The notes: a model not told the origin generated them from the sequence alone. 38,636 nucleotides of DNA from Betaproteobacteria bacterium (GCA_009921465.1 RFXS01000004.1:1-38636), one strand, 5' to 3'. Counted from the first letter of the stretch, positions 25,702 to 34,645 are shown. Program-made: numbers and translations.

Positions 25702-26640
25702 TCAAGCCCGCGTTTGGGCCTGCAGACCTTCGAACACCGTGGGGTAGCGCAAGCGCAACCGCAGTTCTTGTTTCATGCGGGTGTTGTCCAGCCGCCTGGA
25801 CTCGCTCATGAAACTCAGCAGCATCAAGGGCAACTGGTCTTGCGCGGTGTCGCGCGCCACCCGTGCTGGCCGGGGCAGGCCAAACACATCGGCCGCGACA
25901 TCAAAGTAGTCGCCCATTTTGAGTTGGCTGTCATCGCTGACGTGGTAAACCCGTTGCGATTGGCCGCGCCAAAGCGCCAACCAGCAAGCACGGGCCAGGT
26001 CATCGGCATGGATGTGGTTGGTGTACACATCGTCTTTGGCTTGCAACACCGGTGTGCCTTTGCGCAAGCGCTCCAAAGGTGTGCCACCTTCTCGGTCCAA
26101 GGCGTAAATACCGGGGATGCGCAGGATGCTCACCCGGGTGCCTTGGCGCAGACCCGGGCCCTTGCCGTGCCAGCGCAACCGCATTTCCGCGTCCACACGG
26201 CGAATGGCGCGGGGGGTGAACGGTGTGACCGGTTGAGATTCATGCACCCAAGCGCCTTGGCAGTCGCCATACACCCCGCTGGTGGATCCGTATACCCAGC
26301 TTTGCGCACCAGCGCGACGGGTCAGGCTGCGCAACAAAGCCTGCGTTCGCGGGTCACCAAAGCCCTGAGCAGGTGGTGGTGCCAGGTGCACGATCCGGGT
26401 GGCCAAACCCGCCAAACGGCGCAGGCTGCGAGGCTCGTCAAGATTGCCCCACAAAGGGGTGATGCCAAGCTGGCGCAAACCAGCCCTTTTATCGGGCGAT
26501 GAGGTCAGCGCCATCACCCGCACCGAACTGGGCGTCAACTGGGCCAAACGCTGACCCACGTCGCCACAGCCCACGATGAGCAAGCGTTGGCGCCGAAAGC
26601 GGGCGGGCAAGGCACCCAGGGGGGATGGGTTTGAAGGCAA
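25702..26640 (-). CDS. NAD(P)-binding SDR/epimerase-family protein (YeeZ-like)
   Basis: Extended short-chain dehydrogenase-like protein of about 310 residues. The Rossmann motif is LLIVGCGDVGQRLAQL, a GxGxxG variant typical of YeeZ-type proteins, and YGSTSGVYGDCQG provides the strand with the serine/tyrosine region. The catalytic YxxxK of true epimerases is replaced (RRVDAEMRLR), so enzymatic activity is uncertain. The start is unclear: the frame is open to a TTG at 26682, with TTGs at 26640 and 26610, none with a good ribosome site; the first would sit on top of the neighbouring gene's leader. It is divergent from the reductase gene and converges with the old yellow enzyme gene. Confidence 0.78.
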   Translation of the reverse strand: MPSNPSPLGALPARFRRQRLLIVGCGDVGQRLAQLTPSSVRVMALTSSPDKRAGLRQLGITPLWGNLDEPRSLRRLAGLATRIVHLAPPPAQGFGDPRTQALLRSLTRRAGAQSWVYGSTSGVYGDCQGAWVHESQPVTPFTPRAIRRVDAEMRLRWHGKGPGLRQGTRVSILRIPGIYALDREGGTPLERLRKGTPVLQAKDDVYTNHIHADDLARACWLALWRGQSQRVYHVSDDSQLKMGDYFDVAADVFGLPRPARVARDTAQDQLPLMLLSFMSESRRLDNTRMKQELRLRLRYPTVFEGLQAQTRA

Positions 26641-26684
26641 AATCGCAGTCTTTAGAAAAAATTCAATCCCAAGGATAACCAAAC

Positions 26685-27725
26685 ATGAGTTTCAGTGTCA
26701 CGGTTCAACCCAGCGGCCGCCATTTCACAGCCGATGCCAACGAGACTTTGCTCAGTGCCGGTCTGCGCCAAGGCATTGGCCTGCCCTACGGCTGCAAAGA
26801 CGGCGCCTGCGGATCTTGCAAGTGCAAAAAAATCAGTGGCGATGTGGTCATGTCCGAATACCAAAGCAAGGCTTTGAGCGATGCCGAAAAAGAGCAAGGC
26901 CATATATTGACTTGTCGCGCCACGGCCATGTCCGATCTGGTGTTGGAATCGCGTCAGGTCACGGAAGAGGGGGCTTTTCCCATTCGCAAAATGCCGGTGC
27001 GTGTGCTCAGCCTGACCCAGGCATCCCACGATGTGAAGGTGATCCATTTGCAATTGCCCGCCAACGATGCTTTTCAGTTCCGTGCGGGCCAGTACATCGA
27101 CTTTTTGTTGCGCGATGGTTCGCGGCGCAGCTACTCGATGGCCAATGCCCCCCACACCTTGGTGGCGGGCAGCCCCAGCGTGGAGTTGCACATCCGGCAC
27201 ATGCCTGGCGGCAAATTCACCGACCACGTGTTTGGTGCCATGAAAGAGAAAGAAATTCAGCGCATCGAAGGCCCCCAGGGCAGCTTCTTTTTGCGTGAAG
27301 ACTCCACGCAGCCCTTGGTGTTTTTGGCCTCGGGCACCGGCTTTGCGCCGATCAAGGCGATCATCGAGCACATGCGACATGCGGACATCGAGCGCCCCGC
27401 CACGCTGTATTGGGGTGGACGCCGCCCGGCCGATTTGTACATGGACGCATGGGTGCGCGAACAAACCGCGGCCCTGCCCTGGCTGAGCTACGTGCCCGTC
27501 GTTTCAGACGCTTTGGCCGAGGACGCCTGGAGCGGGCGCACGGGTTTTGTGCACCGTGCGGTGCTGGAAGATTTTGCCGACCTCAGCGGCCACCAGGTGT
27601 ATGCCTGCGGTGCGCCCATCGTGGTGGATTCTGCGCGGCTGGATTTTTGCGGCCAAGCGGGCTTGCCCAGCGACTCATTTTTTGCCGACTCGTTCATCAC
27701 CGAAGCCGACAAGGCCAAAGCCTGA
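26685..27725 (+). CDS. ferredoxin-NAD(P)H reductase fusion (CDP-6-deoxy-delta-3,4-glucoseen reductase-like)
   Basis: A 346-residue electron-transfer protein. Residues 1-95 form a plant-type 2Fe-2S ferredoxin with CKDGACGSCKC and a fourth cysteine in LTCRA. Then comes an FAD-binding barrel (RSYSMANAP, about 147-155) and an NAD(P) domain (LVFLASGTGFAPIKAI, about 212-227, and a C-terminal YACGAPIVVDSAR). Such proteins pass electrons from NAD(P)H to oxygenases or dehydratases; Burkholderiales genomes usually label them AscD/RfbI-like although no deoxysugar genes are here. AAGGA eight bases upstream supports the ATG. A Bug protein gene follows. Confidence 0.92.
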   Translation: MSFSVTVQPSGRHFTADANETLLSAGLRQGIGLPYGCKDGACGSCKCKKISGDVVMSEYQSKALSDAEKEQGHILTCRATAMSDLVLESRQVTEEGAFPIRKMPVRVLSLTQASHDVKVIHLQLPANDAFQFRAGQYIDFLLRDGSRRSYSMANAPHTLVAGSPSVELHIRHMPGGKFTDHVFGAMKEKEIQRIEGPQGSFFLREDSTQPLVFLASGTGFAPIKAIIEHMRHADIERPATLYWGGRRPADLYMDAWVREQTAALPWLSYVPVVSDALAEDAWSGRTGFVHRAVLEDFADLSGHQVYACGAPIVVDSARLDFCGQAGLPSDSFFADSFITEADKAKA

Positions 27726-27747
27726 ACACCTGTTAAGGAGCCGCGCC

Positions 27748-28746
27748 ATGCGTTTTTTTCCACCCCAAAGGTGCTTCGACTTGTTGCTGATCGCCATCGG
27801 TCTGATCGCATGCGCTGGCAATGCCGCAGCCCAAACCGCTTGGCCCGCAGGCAAGCCGATCCGACTGATCGTGCCCTATGCCGCCGGGGGACCCATTGAT
27901 GTGACCGCGCGTTTTTTGGCCGAGCGGGTCAAAGACAGTTTGGGCCCGGTGATCGTGGAAAACCGCCCCGGTGCGGGTGGCAACATCGGTGCCGATGCGG
28001 TGGCCAAGGCTGCCCCCGATGGCCTGACGATTGGCATTGCCGCCACTGCAACCCATGCCGTCAACCCCTGGCTGTATGCGCGCATGCCCTACAACGCCCG
28101 CACCGACTTTGCGCCCATCACGCAAATGGTGCGCGTGCCCAATGTGCTGGTGATGAACGCGGACACCGCCAAACGCCTGAACATTGATTCACTGAAAAGT
28201 TTTTTGGCCTATGCCAAAGCCCACCCAGGCCAGCTCAATGTGGGCTCGGGCGGCAATGGCAGCGCCGGTCATTTGGCAGCCGAGTTGTTCAAAGCCCGGG
28301 CCGGCATTTTTGCGGTTCACATTCCCTATAACGGTGGCAACCCGGCGCAACTGGCCTTGCTCAGCGGCCAGGTGGACTTTAACTTTGACAACCTGGCCAC
28401 CGCTTCTGCCAACATCAAAGCAGGCAAGTTGCTTGCTTTGGCGGTGACAACGTCGCAACGCAGCCCATTGCTGCCCGAGGTGATGGCATTGTCCGAAGTG
28501 TTGCCGGGTTTTTCAGTCGATACCTGGTGGGGTCTGGTGGCCCCGGCGGCCACCCCCAAGGACACCCTGGCCAAACTCAACCAAGCGTTTGTTAGCGCCT
28601 TGCGCTCCAACGAAGTGCGCGAGCGCTGGGCCGGCATGATGGCCGAGGCCGTGCCCACCGACAGCGAAGCGTTTGGCCGATTCATGGCCAGCGAATTGGC
28701 CAAATACGAGCCTGTGGTCAAGGCCAGTGGGGCCAAGGTCGACTGA
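27748..28746 (+). CDS. Bug-family tripartite tricarboxylate transporter binding protein
   Basis: Third Bug protein in the window: 332 residues, signal peptide ending in AAAQ near residue 28. It continues with WPAGKPIRLIVPYAAGGPIDVTARFLAERV, VIVENRPGAGGNIGADAVAKAAPDG and the family segments HIPYNGGNPAQLALLSGQVD and LPGFSVDTWWGLVAPA. The start is fixed by AAGGAG eight bases before the ATG; the frame is open further upstream into the reductase gene but without homology. It follows the ferredoxin reductase by 22 bases, so the two may share a transcript. No cognate membrane genes are nearby. Confidence 0.93.
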   Translation: MRFFPPQRCFDLLLIAIGLIACAGNAAAQTAWPAGKPIRLIVPYAAGGPIDVTARFLAERVKDSLGPVIVENRPGAGGNIGADAVAKAAPDGLTIGIAATATHAVNPWLYARMPYNARTDFAPITQMVRVPNVLVMNADTAKRLNIDSLKSFLAYAKAHPGQLNVGSGGNGSAGHLAAELFKARAGIFAVHIPYNGGNPAQLALLSGQVDFNFDNLATASANIKAGKLLALAVTTSQRSPLLPEVMALSEVLPGFSVDTWWGLVAPAATPKDTLAKLNQAFVSALRSNEVRERWAGMMAEAVPTDSEAFGRFMASELAKYEPVVKASGAKVD

Positions 28747-28757
28747 TCCCGGTTGCT

Positions 28758-28787
28758 CTGCGCCACACAGACAGTGTGAGGGCGCAG
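28758..28787. terminator. stem-loop between convergent genes
   Basis: CTGCGCC-ACAC (28758-28768), loop AGACA, then GTGT, a 3-base bulge and GGCGCAG (to 28787). The stem is strong but lacks a T tract on either strand. Its place between the convergent Bug and PhyH genes suits a two-way transcription stop. Confidence 0.45.
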
Positions 28788-28796
28788 GCCAGCCGT

Positions 28797-29603
28797 TCAG
28801 TGCCGGTGGCCAACCTGAAAATCGTTGCGGCCAGACACATCCTTACCGCGCAACAGCCACAGGGGCCGGGTGGCAAAACTCACTGGCACGCCCGACTGCC
28901 CGTCCACGGGTTTGAGGCTGCGGTCAAAGTGTGAACTCGCTGGCATGTAGCGCAAGGCCACGCCCGTGCGCCGCTGGCCAGATGTGTTGGCTTTCGCGCC
29001 GTGGATCATATAAACATCGTGCATCGACATCTGGCCTGGTTCGAGTTCCAAGTCCAACGCTTGCGCCTCATCAAAAGCCCCCTCGGCCATGCGTTGGTTC
29101 AAGGTCAGGTCGGTGCGGTCCTCGTGCAAATGGGGGTGTAGGTTCTTCCCCAGATGAGAGCCAGGGATCACGCGCAAACAACCATTGGCGCGGGTGCTGG
29201 GGTCCAACGCCACCCACACCGTGCAAGTGGCCAGTGGGCGGATGGGCCAATAGTGTCCGTCTTGGTGCCAAGGGGTTTCGTAGCCTTCGCTGGCGGGTTT
29301 GCAAAACACATGGCAGCCCCACAGCACGATATCGGGCCCGATGATTTGCTCGACCATGTCCACAATCGGCGGGTGCATGGCCAGGTCCAAAAAGGCTTGG
29401 CTGCCACGCACGCCTTCATCATTTTTACCTTCGATGTGGGCGCTGACGAGTTTTTCAGGGCGCACGCCCGGGTTGTCGCGCAGCAGGGTTTCCAAGGCGT
29501 TTTGCACCTTGGACAGCACTTCAGGTTCCAGTCGATACTTGGGCACCAAACTGCCCTGGGCATGGTATTGACCCACATCTTGTGGGCTCAGCAAATGGCG
29601 CAT
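28797..29603 (-). CDS. phytanoyl-CoA dioxygenase (PhyH) family protein
   Basis: Fe(II)/2-oxoglutarate-dependent oxygenase, 268 residues, double-stranded beta-helix fold. The metal-binding HxD is in WHQDGHYW (H and D near 119-121). The distal histidine is in DVYMIHGAKAN (near 208), and an arginine for 2-oxoglutarate lies in the following RRTGVALRYMP. Family members hydroxylate phytanoyl-CoA, ectoine, phosphonates and many small molecules, so the substrate is open. AAGGAG six bases upstream selects the ATG at 29603 over an earlier in-frame ATG. It starts 17 bases after livF, so it is probably the last gene of the liv operon. Confidence 0.9.
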   Translation of the reverse strand: MRHLLSPQDVGQYHAQGSLVPKYRLEPEVLSKVQNALETLLRDNPGVRPEKLVSAHIEGKNDEGVRGSQAFLDLAMHPPIVDMVEQIIGPDIVLWGCHVFCKPASEGYETPWHQDGHYWPIRPLATCTVWVALDPSTRANGCLRVIPGSHLGKNLHPHLHEDRTDLTLNQRMAEGAFDEAQALDLELEPGQMSMHDVYMIHGAKANTSGQRRTGVALRYMPASSHFDRSLKPVDGQSGVPVSFATRPLWLLRGKDVSGRNDFQVGHRH

Positions 29604-29620
29604 GGTTGTCTCCTTGGATA

Positions 29621-30367
29621 TCACTCACCCAGATAGGCCGCCCGCACTTTGGGGTCGTCCAACAGCTGCTTGGCCGCGCCACTCAAGGTGATCAGGCCCG
29701 ACTCCATCACATAGGCGCGGTCGGCAATTTGCAAAGCCCTGCGCGCATTTTGCTCCACCAGCAGCACCGTCATGCCTTGGGCAGCGACACTTTGGATGAC
29801 TTCGAAGATTTTGTCCACCATCAGCGGCGACAAGCCCATGGAGGGCTCGTCGAGCAACAGCAACTGCGGTTGTGCCATCAAGGCCCGCCCCATGGCCAGC
29901 ATTTGCTGCTCGCCACCCGACAAGGTGCCAGCCAATTGGCTGCGCCGCTCTTTGAGGCGGGGAAAGGTGGTGAAGATGCGTTCGATGTCACTGGAGACCA
30001 GGGCCGTGTCGTCACGGACATAAGCGCCCATTTGCAGGTTTTCCAAAATGGTCATGCGGCCAAAAATGCCACGCCCCTCGGGCACCATGCACAAACCTTG
30101 GCGCACCAAATCCCACGCGCCCAAACCGGCAATGTCGCTGCCTTTGTAAAGAATGCGCCCAGCTTGGGCCGGCATGCCCCCGGTGATGGCTTTGAGCGTT
30201 GTGGTTTTGCCTGCGCCATTGGAGCCAATCAGGCTGACCAACTCGCCTGGGAAAACCTGCAAGCCCACGCCCTTGACCGCTTGGATGCCGCCATAGGCCA
30301 AGGCCAATTGCTCGACTTGCAACAAGGCCTGGGACGGGGTCGATGCGGTGTGGGCTGGCTGAGTCAT
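29621..30367 (-). CDS. livF: branched-chain amino acid-type ABC transporter ATPase LivF
   Basis: Cytoplasmic ATP-hydrolysing subunit, 248 residues. Walker A is GSNGAGKTT (about 47-55), the ABC signature is LSGGEQQMLAMGRAL, Walker B is LLLLDEPSMGL, and MVPEGRGIFGRMT is the LivF-specific Q-loop-side stretch. The ATG at 30367 lies one base after the livG stop and without its own good ribosome site, so translation is coupled. The homologous system imports leucine/isoleucine/valine, but related Liv systems carry urea, amides or aromatic acids, and no binding protein here fixes the substrate. Confidence 0.94.
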   Translation of the reverse strand: MTQPAHTASTPSQALLQVEQLALAYGGIQAVKGVGLQVFPGELVSLIGSNGAGKTTTLKAITGGMPAQAGRILYKGSDIAGLGAWDLVRQGLCMVPEGRGIFGRMTILENLQMGAYVRDDTALVSSDIERIFTTFPRLKERRSQLAGTLSGGEQQMLAMGRALMAQPQLLLLDEPSMGLSPLMVDKIFEVIQSVAAQGMTVLLVEQNARRALQIADRAYVMESGLITLSGAAKQLLDDPKVRAAYLGE

Positions 30368-30368
30368 G

Positions 30369-31139
30369 TCAATGGGCCCCGGTGCCCAAATAGGCTTCAA
30401 TCACTTGCGGGTCGCGCTGGACCTGGACCGGGGTGCCTTCGGCAATGCGCTGACCGTGATCGAGCACCGTGACGCGGTCGCACAAACCCATGACCAGTTT
30501 GACGTCGTGCTCAATCAACAAGACAGTGCGTTGGTCGTTGCGAATTTTGTCGATCAAGGCGCGCAACTGCACCTTTTCGGTGGCATTCATGCCAGCCGCT
30601 GGTTCGTCCAGGGCGATCAACAAAGGGTCGGTGGCCAAGGCACGGGCGATTTCCAAGCGCCGCTGGTCGCCATAGCTCAGGGTGCGGGCTTTGTAGGGTG
30701 CGTAACTGCCAATGCCCACGTAATCGAGCAAAGCTTGGGCGCGCTCAGCGGTGTCGGCCTCTTCGGCGCGAAAACGCGCACCGCGCCAAATGGCCGCCCA
30801 CACACCCGCATGGGTGCGGCAATGGCGCGCGACCATCACGTTTTCCAAGGCGGTCATCTCGGCAAACAAACGGATGTTTTGAAACGTGCGGGCAATGCCC
30901 GCCTGGGCCACTTTGTGCACCGCACTGGGTTGATAGGGTTTGCCACCCAATTCAAACTGACCGCTGTCAGGGGCGTACAGCCCGGTGATGACATTGAAAA
31001 AAGTGGTTTTGCCGGCCCCATTGGGGCCAATCAGGCCATAAACCTGGCCGCGCTCGATGCGCAAGTCCACATCGCTCAACGCCTGCAAGCCACCAAAGCG
31101 CTTGCCCACGCCGCGCACATCGAGCACCGCCCCGCTCAT
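30369..31139 (-). CDS. livG: branched-chain amino acid-type ABC transporter ATPase LivG
   Basis: Second ATPase of the Liv-type importer, 256 residues. Walker A GPNGAGKTTF is near residues 38-47, the signature is LSYGDQRRLEIARAL, Walker B is LIALDEPAAGMN, and the LivG-type C-terminal stretch VLDHGQRIAEGTPVQVQ is followed by VIEAYLG. The ATG at 31139 overlaps the livM stop in an ATGA arrangement; an earlier in-frame ATG would lie inside livM and is not supported. It pairs with LivF beneath LivH and LivM. Confidence 0.94.
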   Translation of the reverse strand: MSGAVLDVRGVGKRFGGLQALSDVDLRIERGQVYGLIGPNGAGKTTFFNVITGLYAPDSGQFELGGKPYQPSAVHKVAQAGIARTFQNIRLFAEMTALENVMVARHCRTHAGVWAAIWRGARFRAEEADTAERAQALLDYVGIGSYAPYKARTLSYGDQRRLEIARALATDPLLIALDEPAAGMNATEKVQLRALIDKIRNDQRTVLLIEHDVKLVMGLCDRVTVLDHGQRIAEGTPVQVQRDPQVIEAYLGTGAH

Positions 31140-32227
31140 GGCAACCTCTGCGCTGGCGCCGCCTGGCCGTGTTCGGGGGCGGGCCACAAACCACGGGGTC
31201 GCCACAGCATGATGGCAATCATGGCCACAGCGATCAGCAGTTGGCGCAAGATGGCCGGGTCAAAACGCCCGCCTGTGATGTCTTGCAATGGGGCTGCCAC
31301 CATTCGCAGCACCTCGGGCAATGCCGCCAGCAAGACAGCACCCAAGATCACACCGGGCAAATGCCCCAGCCCCCCCAAGACCACCATGGCCACGATCATC
31401 ACCGACTCCATCAGGCTGAAGGATTCAGGCGATATGAAACCTTGAAATGCGGCAAACATGGCCCCAGAGACGCCGCCAAAACTCGCTCCCATGGCAAAGG
31501 CCAGCAACTTCAAGTCGCGCGTGTAGATGCCCATGGCTTTGGCTGCAACCTCGTCTTCACGAATGGCCATCCAAGCGCGCCCAATGCGCGAACGCTCCAA
31601 GCGATGGCAAACAAACACACTGACCAAGACCAAGACCAAGAACAAGTAGTAATACAGGGTCACCGAGGGCAGTTCCATGAAACCCAAATCAAGCCGCTTG
31701 GACAAGGGGTGGCCCAACACCGACACGGCGTCGATCGAGCCCAGCCCCTTGGGGCCGTTGGTGATGTTGACGGGTTGGTCCAGGTTGTTCATGAACACCC
31801 GGATGATTTCACCAAAGCCCAGCGTCACAATGGCCAGGTAGTCGCCGCGCAGTTTGAGGGTGGGTGCGCCCAGCACAGCGCCAGCAAAAGCGGCCAGCAA
31901 AGCGGCCATGGGCAAGACGGCCCACAAGCTCAGGTGCAAGCCATTGGGAAACCAGGCCATGAGTGCCGGGAAAGACTCAAGCAAATGCGGTGAAGCGAGC
32001 AAGCCATACAAATAAGCACCCAGGGCAAAAAAGGCCACATAGCCCAGATCGAGCAAACCGGCGTAACCCACCACCACATTCAAGCCCAGCGCCAGCATCA
32101 CATACAGCAGCGACATGTCAGCGATGCGCACCCAGGCATTGCCAAAAATTTGCAAGGCCAAGGGAAACACCAACAACACCATGGCCCACACCATCAGCTT
32201 CGATTGGGATTGAAAGCGAATGCCCAT
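31136..32227 (-). CDS. livM: branched-chain amino acid-type ABC transporter permease LivM
   Basis: Inner-membrane permease with 363 residues and about nine to ten hydrophobic helices. The family core GLNVVVGYAGLLDLGYVAFFALGAY lies near residues 48-72. The ATPase-contacting segment with RSRIGRAWMAIREDEVAAKAMGI near 213-235 (the EAA-like loop) is intact. GAGGGA upstream supports the start, nine bases after livH. The last 20 residues are polar and extend past the final helix; nothing is missing. Confidence 0.94.
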   Translation of the reverse strand: MGIRFQSQSKLMVWAMVLLVFPLALQIFGNAWVRIADMSLLYVMLALGLNVVVGYAGLLDLGYVAFFALGAYLYGLLASPHLLESFPALMAWFPNGLHLSLWAVLPMAALLAAFAGAVLGAPTLKLRGDYLAIVTLGFGEIIRVFMNNLDQPVNITNGPKGLGSIDAVSVLGHPLSKRLDLGFMELPSVTLYYYLFLVLVLVSVFVCHRLERSRIGRAWMAIREDEVAAKAMGIYTRDLKLLAFAMGASFGGVSGAMFAAFQGFISPESFSLMESVMIVAMVVLGGLGHLPGVILGAVLLAALPEVLRMVAAPLQDITGGRFDPAILRQLLIAVAMIAIMLWRPRGLWPAPEHGQAAPAQRLP

Positions 32228-32236
32228 GGCTGTCCC

Positions 32237-33166
32237 TCAAGCCCGATCGGCCACGCGCTCGCCGAGCAAACCCGATGGACGCAAGGTCAAAATGGCGATG
32301 AGCACCAAGAACGCAAAGATGTCGGTGTATTGGCTGCCGAACATACCGCCGGTCAGCGCCCCGATGTATCCCGAGCCGATGGACTCGATCAAACCGAGCA
32401 ACAAACCACCCACCACAGCACCCGGTAAGTTACCAATGCCGCCAAAAACAGCCGCAGTGAAGGCCTTCAAGCCAGGTAAAAAACCCATGTGGTGGTGCAC
32501 CGTTCCGTAATTGGACGCCCACATCACGCCCGCAATGGCTGCAAGCACCGCCCCCATGACGAAGGTGGCAGAAATCACGGTATCGGGCTTGACCCCCATC
32601 AGGGCTGCCACCCTTGGGTTTTCGGCAGTGGCGCGCATGGCCCGTCCCAAACGGGTGGCATTGACCACCCACATCAATATGGCCAATGAGACAGCGGTGA
32701 CGCCCAAAATCATCACCTGGGTGGGGGTCACCACCGCACCGGCCAGTGCCATGGGTTCGGACGGCAAGAGCGTCGGGTACGGCTTGAAATTGGGCTTCCA
32801 AATGATCATGGCCAATGTTTGTAACAAGATAGAGACCCCAATGGCGGTGATGAGCGGAGCCAATTTGGGGGCGTTGCGCAGGGGGCGGTAGGCGATTTTT
32901 TCGATGGCAAAGTTCAACGCTGCACAGACCACACAGGCGATCAACACAGCCAACAGCAGCACCACAGCGGGATGCATGTCTGGCGACGCTTCGCGCATCC
33001 ATCCGATGGCCGTCCAACTGGTGATGGCCCCCACCATCAACACCTCGCCATGGGCGAAATTGATGAGATTGATGATGCCGTACACCATGGTGTAGCCCAA
33101 GGCCACCAAGGCGTACATGCTTCCAATCACCAAACCGTTGATGATTTGCTGCAGAAAAATATCCAT
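32237..33166 (-). CDS. livH: branched-chain amino acid-type ABC transporter permease LivH
   Basis: Inner-membrane permease of 309 residues with about eight helices. The start IFLQQIINGLVIGSMYALVALGYTMVYGIINLINFAHGE is the diagnostic LivH opening. The cytoplasmic loop TRLGRAMRATAENPRVAALMGV near 171-192 contacts the ATPases. AAAGG upstream fits the ATG. It is the first gene of livHMGF-phyH. The gap of 152 bases to rarA must hold the promoter. No LivJ/K-type binding protein gene is present in the window. Confidence 0.94.
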   Translation of the reverse strand: MDIFLQQIINGLVIGSMYALVALGYTMVYGIINLINFAHGEVLMVGAITSWTAIGWMREASPDMHPAVVLLLAVLIACVVCAALNFAIEKIAYRPLRNAPKLAPLITAIGVSILLQTLAMIIWKPNFKPYPTLLPSEPMALAGAVVTPTQVMILGVTAVSLAILMWVVNATRLGRAMRATAENPRVAALMGVKPDTVISATFVMGAVLAAIAGVMWASNYGTVHHHMGFLPGLKAFTAAVFGGIGNLPGAVVGGLLLGLIESIGSGYIGALTGGMFGSQYTDIFAFLVLIAILTLRPSGLLGERVADRA

Positions 33167-33265
33167 TCGGCCTTTTCAGATTGGTTGCGGTCGCGGCCCG
33201 ACCCTTTCACGGCACTCATCCAACGGGGGGTTGCCCAAAGCCAGTTGGCTTGACCGTGGTTGGCC

Positions 33266-33271
33266 ATTCTA
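33266..33271 (-). promoter_or_regulatory. possible -10 element for liv operon
   Basis: The minus strand reads TAGAAT, five of six matches to the -10 consensus, about 100 bases upstream of livH in the only non-coding gap before the operon. No convincing -35 is seen at 16-18 bases. Beyond this the 33167-33318 gap holds nothing I can name. Confidence 0.28.
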
Positions 33272-33318
33272 GACACGAAGAACATGCCAGACCGAGCGAT
33301 GACACGGTGCGCAAGCTG

Positions 33319-34623
33319 TTATTTTTTTGTCTGCTTGGCGTGGGCGTTTTTATCGCGCAACAAGCGCATCTTCTCGGCAATCTTGATTTCCAAACCCCGC
33401 TCCACAGGCTCATACAGCGTGGGTGGCTGCATGCCGTCGGGCCAGTAGTTCTCGCCAGCGGCAAACGCATCGGGTTCGTCGTGGGCATAACGATAGGCTT
33501 TGCCGTAGTCCAGGTCTTTCATCAAAGCGGTTGGGGCATTGCGTAAATGCAAGGGAACAGGGCGGGTGCCATCGGCCTTGATGAGTTTGCGCACGCTGTT
33601 GTAGGCCTTGTAAACCGCGTTTGATTTCGGCGCCACGGCCAAATACACAATGCACTCGGCCAGCGCCAATTCGCCTTCAGGAGAGCCCAGCCGCTCATAG
33701 ACCTCGGCGGCGTCCAAGGCCAAGCGCAGGGCGCGGGGGTCGGCCAAGCCAATGTCCTCGGCGGCCATGCGGATCATGCGCCGAGCCATGTATTTCGGCT
33801 CGGCACCGCCATCGAGCATGCGCACCAACCAATACAGCGCGGCATCAGGGTCGGAGCCCCGCACCGACTTGTGCAAGGCGCTGATGGTGTCGTAAAACTG
33901 CTCGCCACCTTTGTCGTAGCGGCGCATGCGCTCGCCCAGCACCTTCATCAGCCATGCATCGGTCACCACAGCGAGTTTTTCGCGCTGTGCGGCCACCGCC
34001 AGGGTTTCCAAGGTGTTGAGCAAGCGACGGGCATCGCCATCGGCATAGGCCATCAGGCGGTTTTGCGCCGCCTCTTCGAGTTCAGGCACTGCGTCAATGG
34101 CACGGGCTTTGGCGACGATCTGCGCCAAATCAACCGCGGACAATGGCTGCAGCACATAGACAGCAGCCCGCGACAAGAGCGCCGAATTCACCTCGAACGA
34201 TGGGTTTTCGGTGGTCGCACCGATGAAGGTGAACAACCCTGACTCGACATGCGGCAAAAAAGCGTCTTGCTGGCTTTTGTTGAACCGATGCACCTCGTCG
34301 ACAAATACGATGGTGCGGCGGTTGTCCAAGCCATCGCGGGCCGCTTGCGCTTGCTCGACCGCCTCACGTATTTCTTTCACGCCCCCCAAGACCGCGCTGA
34401 TGGCCAAAAACTGGGCGTCAAAAGCGTCCGCCATGAGCCTGGCGATGGTGGTCTTGCCCACCCCAGGCGGCCCCCACAACAGGCAACTGTGCGGTTGACC
34501 AGATTCAAAGGCCACACGAAGCGCCATGCCCTCGCCCAAGATGTGTTGCTGGCCAACCACCTCGCCCAATCTGCGCGGGCGCAGGCGTTCGGCCAGAGGG
34601 GTGTGCGCAGCGTTGGCACTCAT
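33319..34623 (-). CDS. rarA: replication-associated recombination protein A (MgsA)
   Basis: AAA+ ATPase acting at stalled replication forks, related to clamp-loader subunits, RuvB and eukaryotic WRNIP1; 434 residues. The start MSANAAHTPLAERLRPRRL leads to GQQHILG. Walker A GPPGVGKTT is at residues 51-59, Walker B IVFVDEVHRFNKSQQD near 105-120, and sensor 1 FIGATTENPSFEVN near 130-143. The C-terminal tetramerisation part (ALYWLVRMLDGGAEPKYMARR) is complete. The open frame extends 73 codons upstream into lolA but that part is not homologous. It is downstream of lolA by 22 bases. Confidence 0.95.
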   Translation of the reverse strand: MSANAAHTPLAERLRPRRLGEVVGQQHILGEGMALRVAFESGQPHSCLLWGPPGVGKTTIARLMADAFDAQFLAISAVLGGVKEIREAVEQAQAARDGLDNRRTIVFVDEVHRFNKSQQDAFLPHVESGLFTFIGATTENPSFEVNSALLSRAAVYVLQPLSAVDLAQIVAKARAIDAVPELEEAAQNRLMAYADGDARRLLNTLETLAVAAQREKLAVVTDAWLMKVLGERMRRYDKGGEQFYDTISALHKSVRGSDPDAALYWLVRMLDGGAEPKYMARRMIRMAAEDIGLADPRALRLALDAAEVYERLGSPEGELALAECIVYLAVAPKSNAVYKAYNSVRKLIKADGTRPVPLHLRNAPTALMKDLDYGKAYRYAHDEPDAFAAGENYWPDGMQPPTLYEPVERGLEIKIAEKMRLLRDKNAHAKQTKK

Positions 34624-34645
34624 GGGGTCGTTTGCGTCAAAGCTG

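Noticed and set aside
33275-33295. Sigma54-like CTGGCA...TTC sequence upstream of livH
   Set aside because: The -12 GC element is missing.
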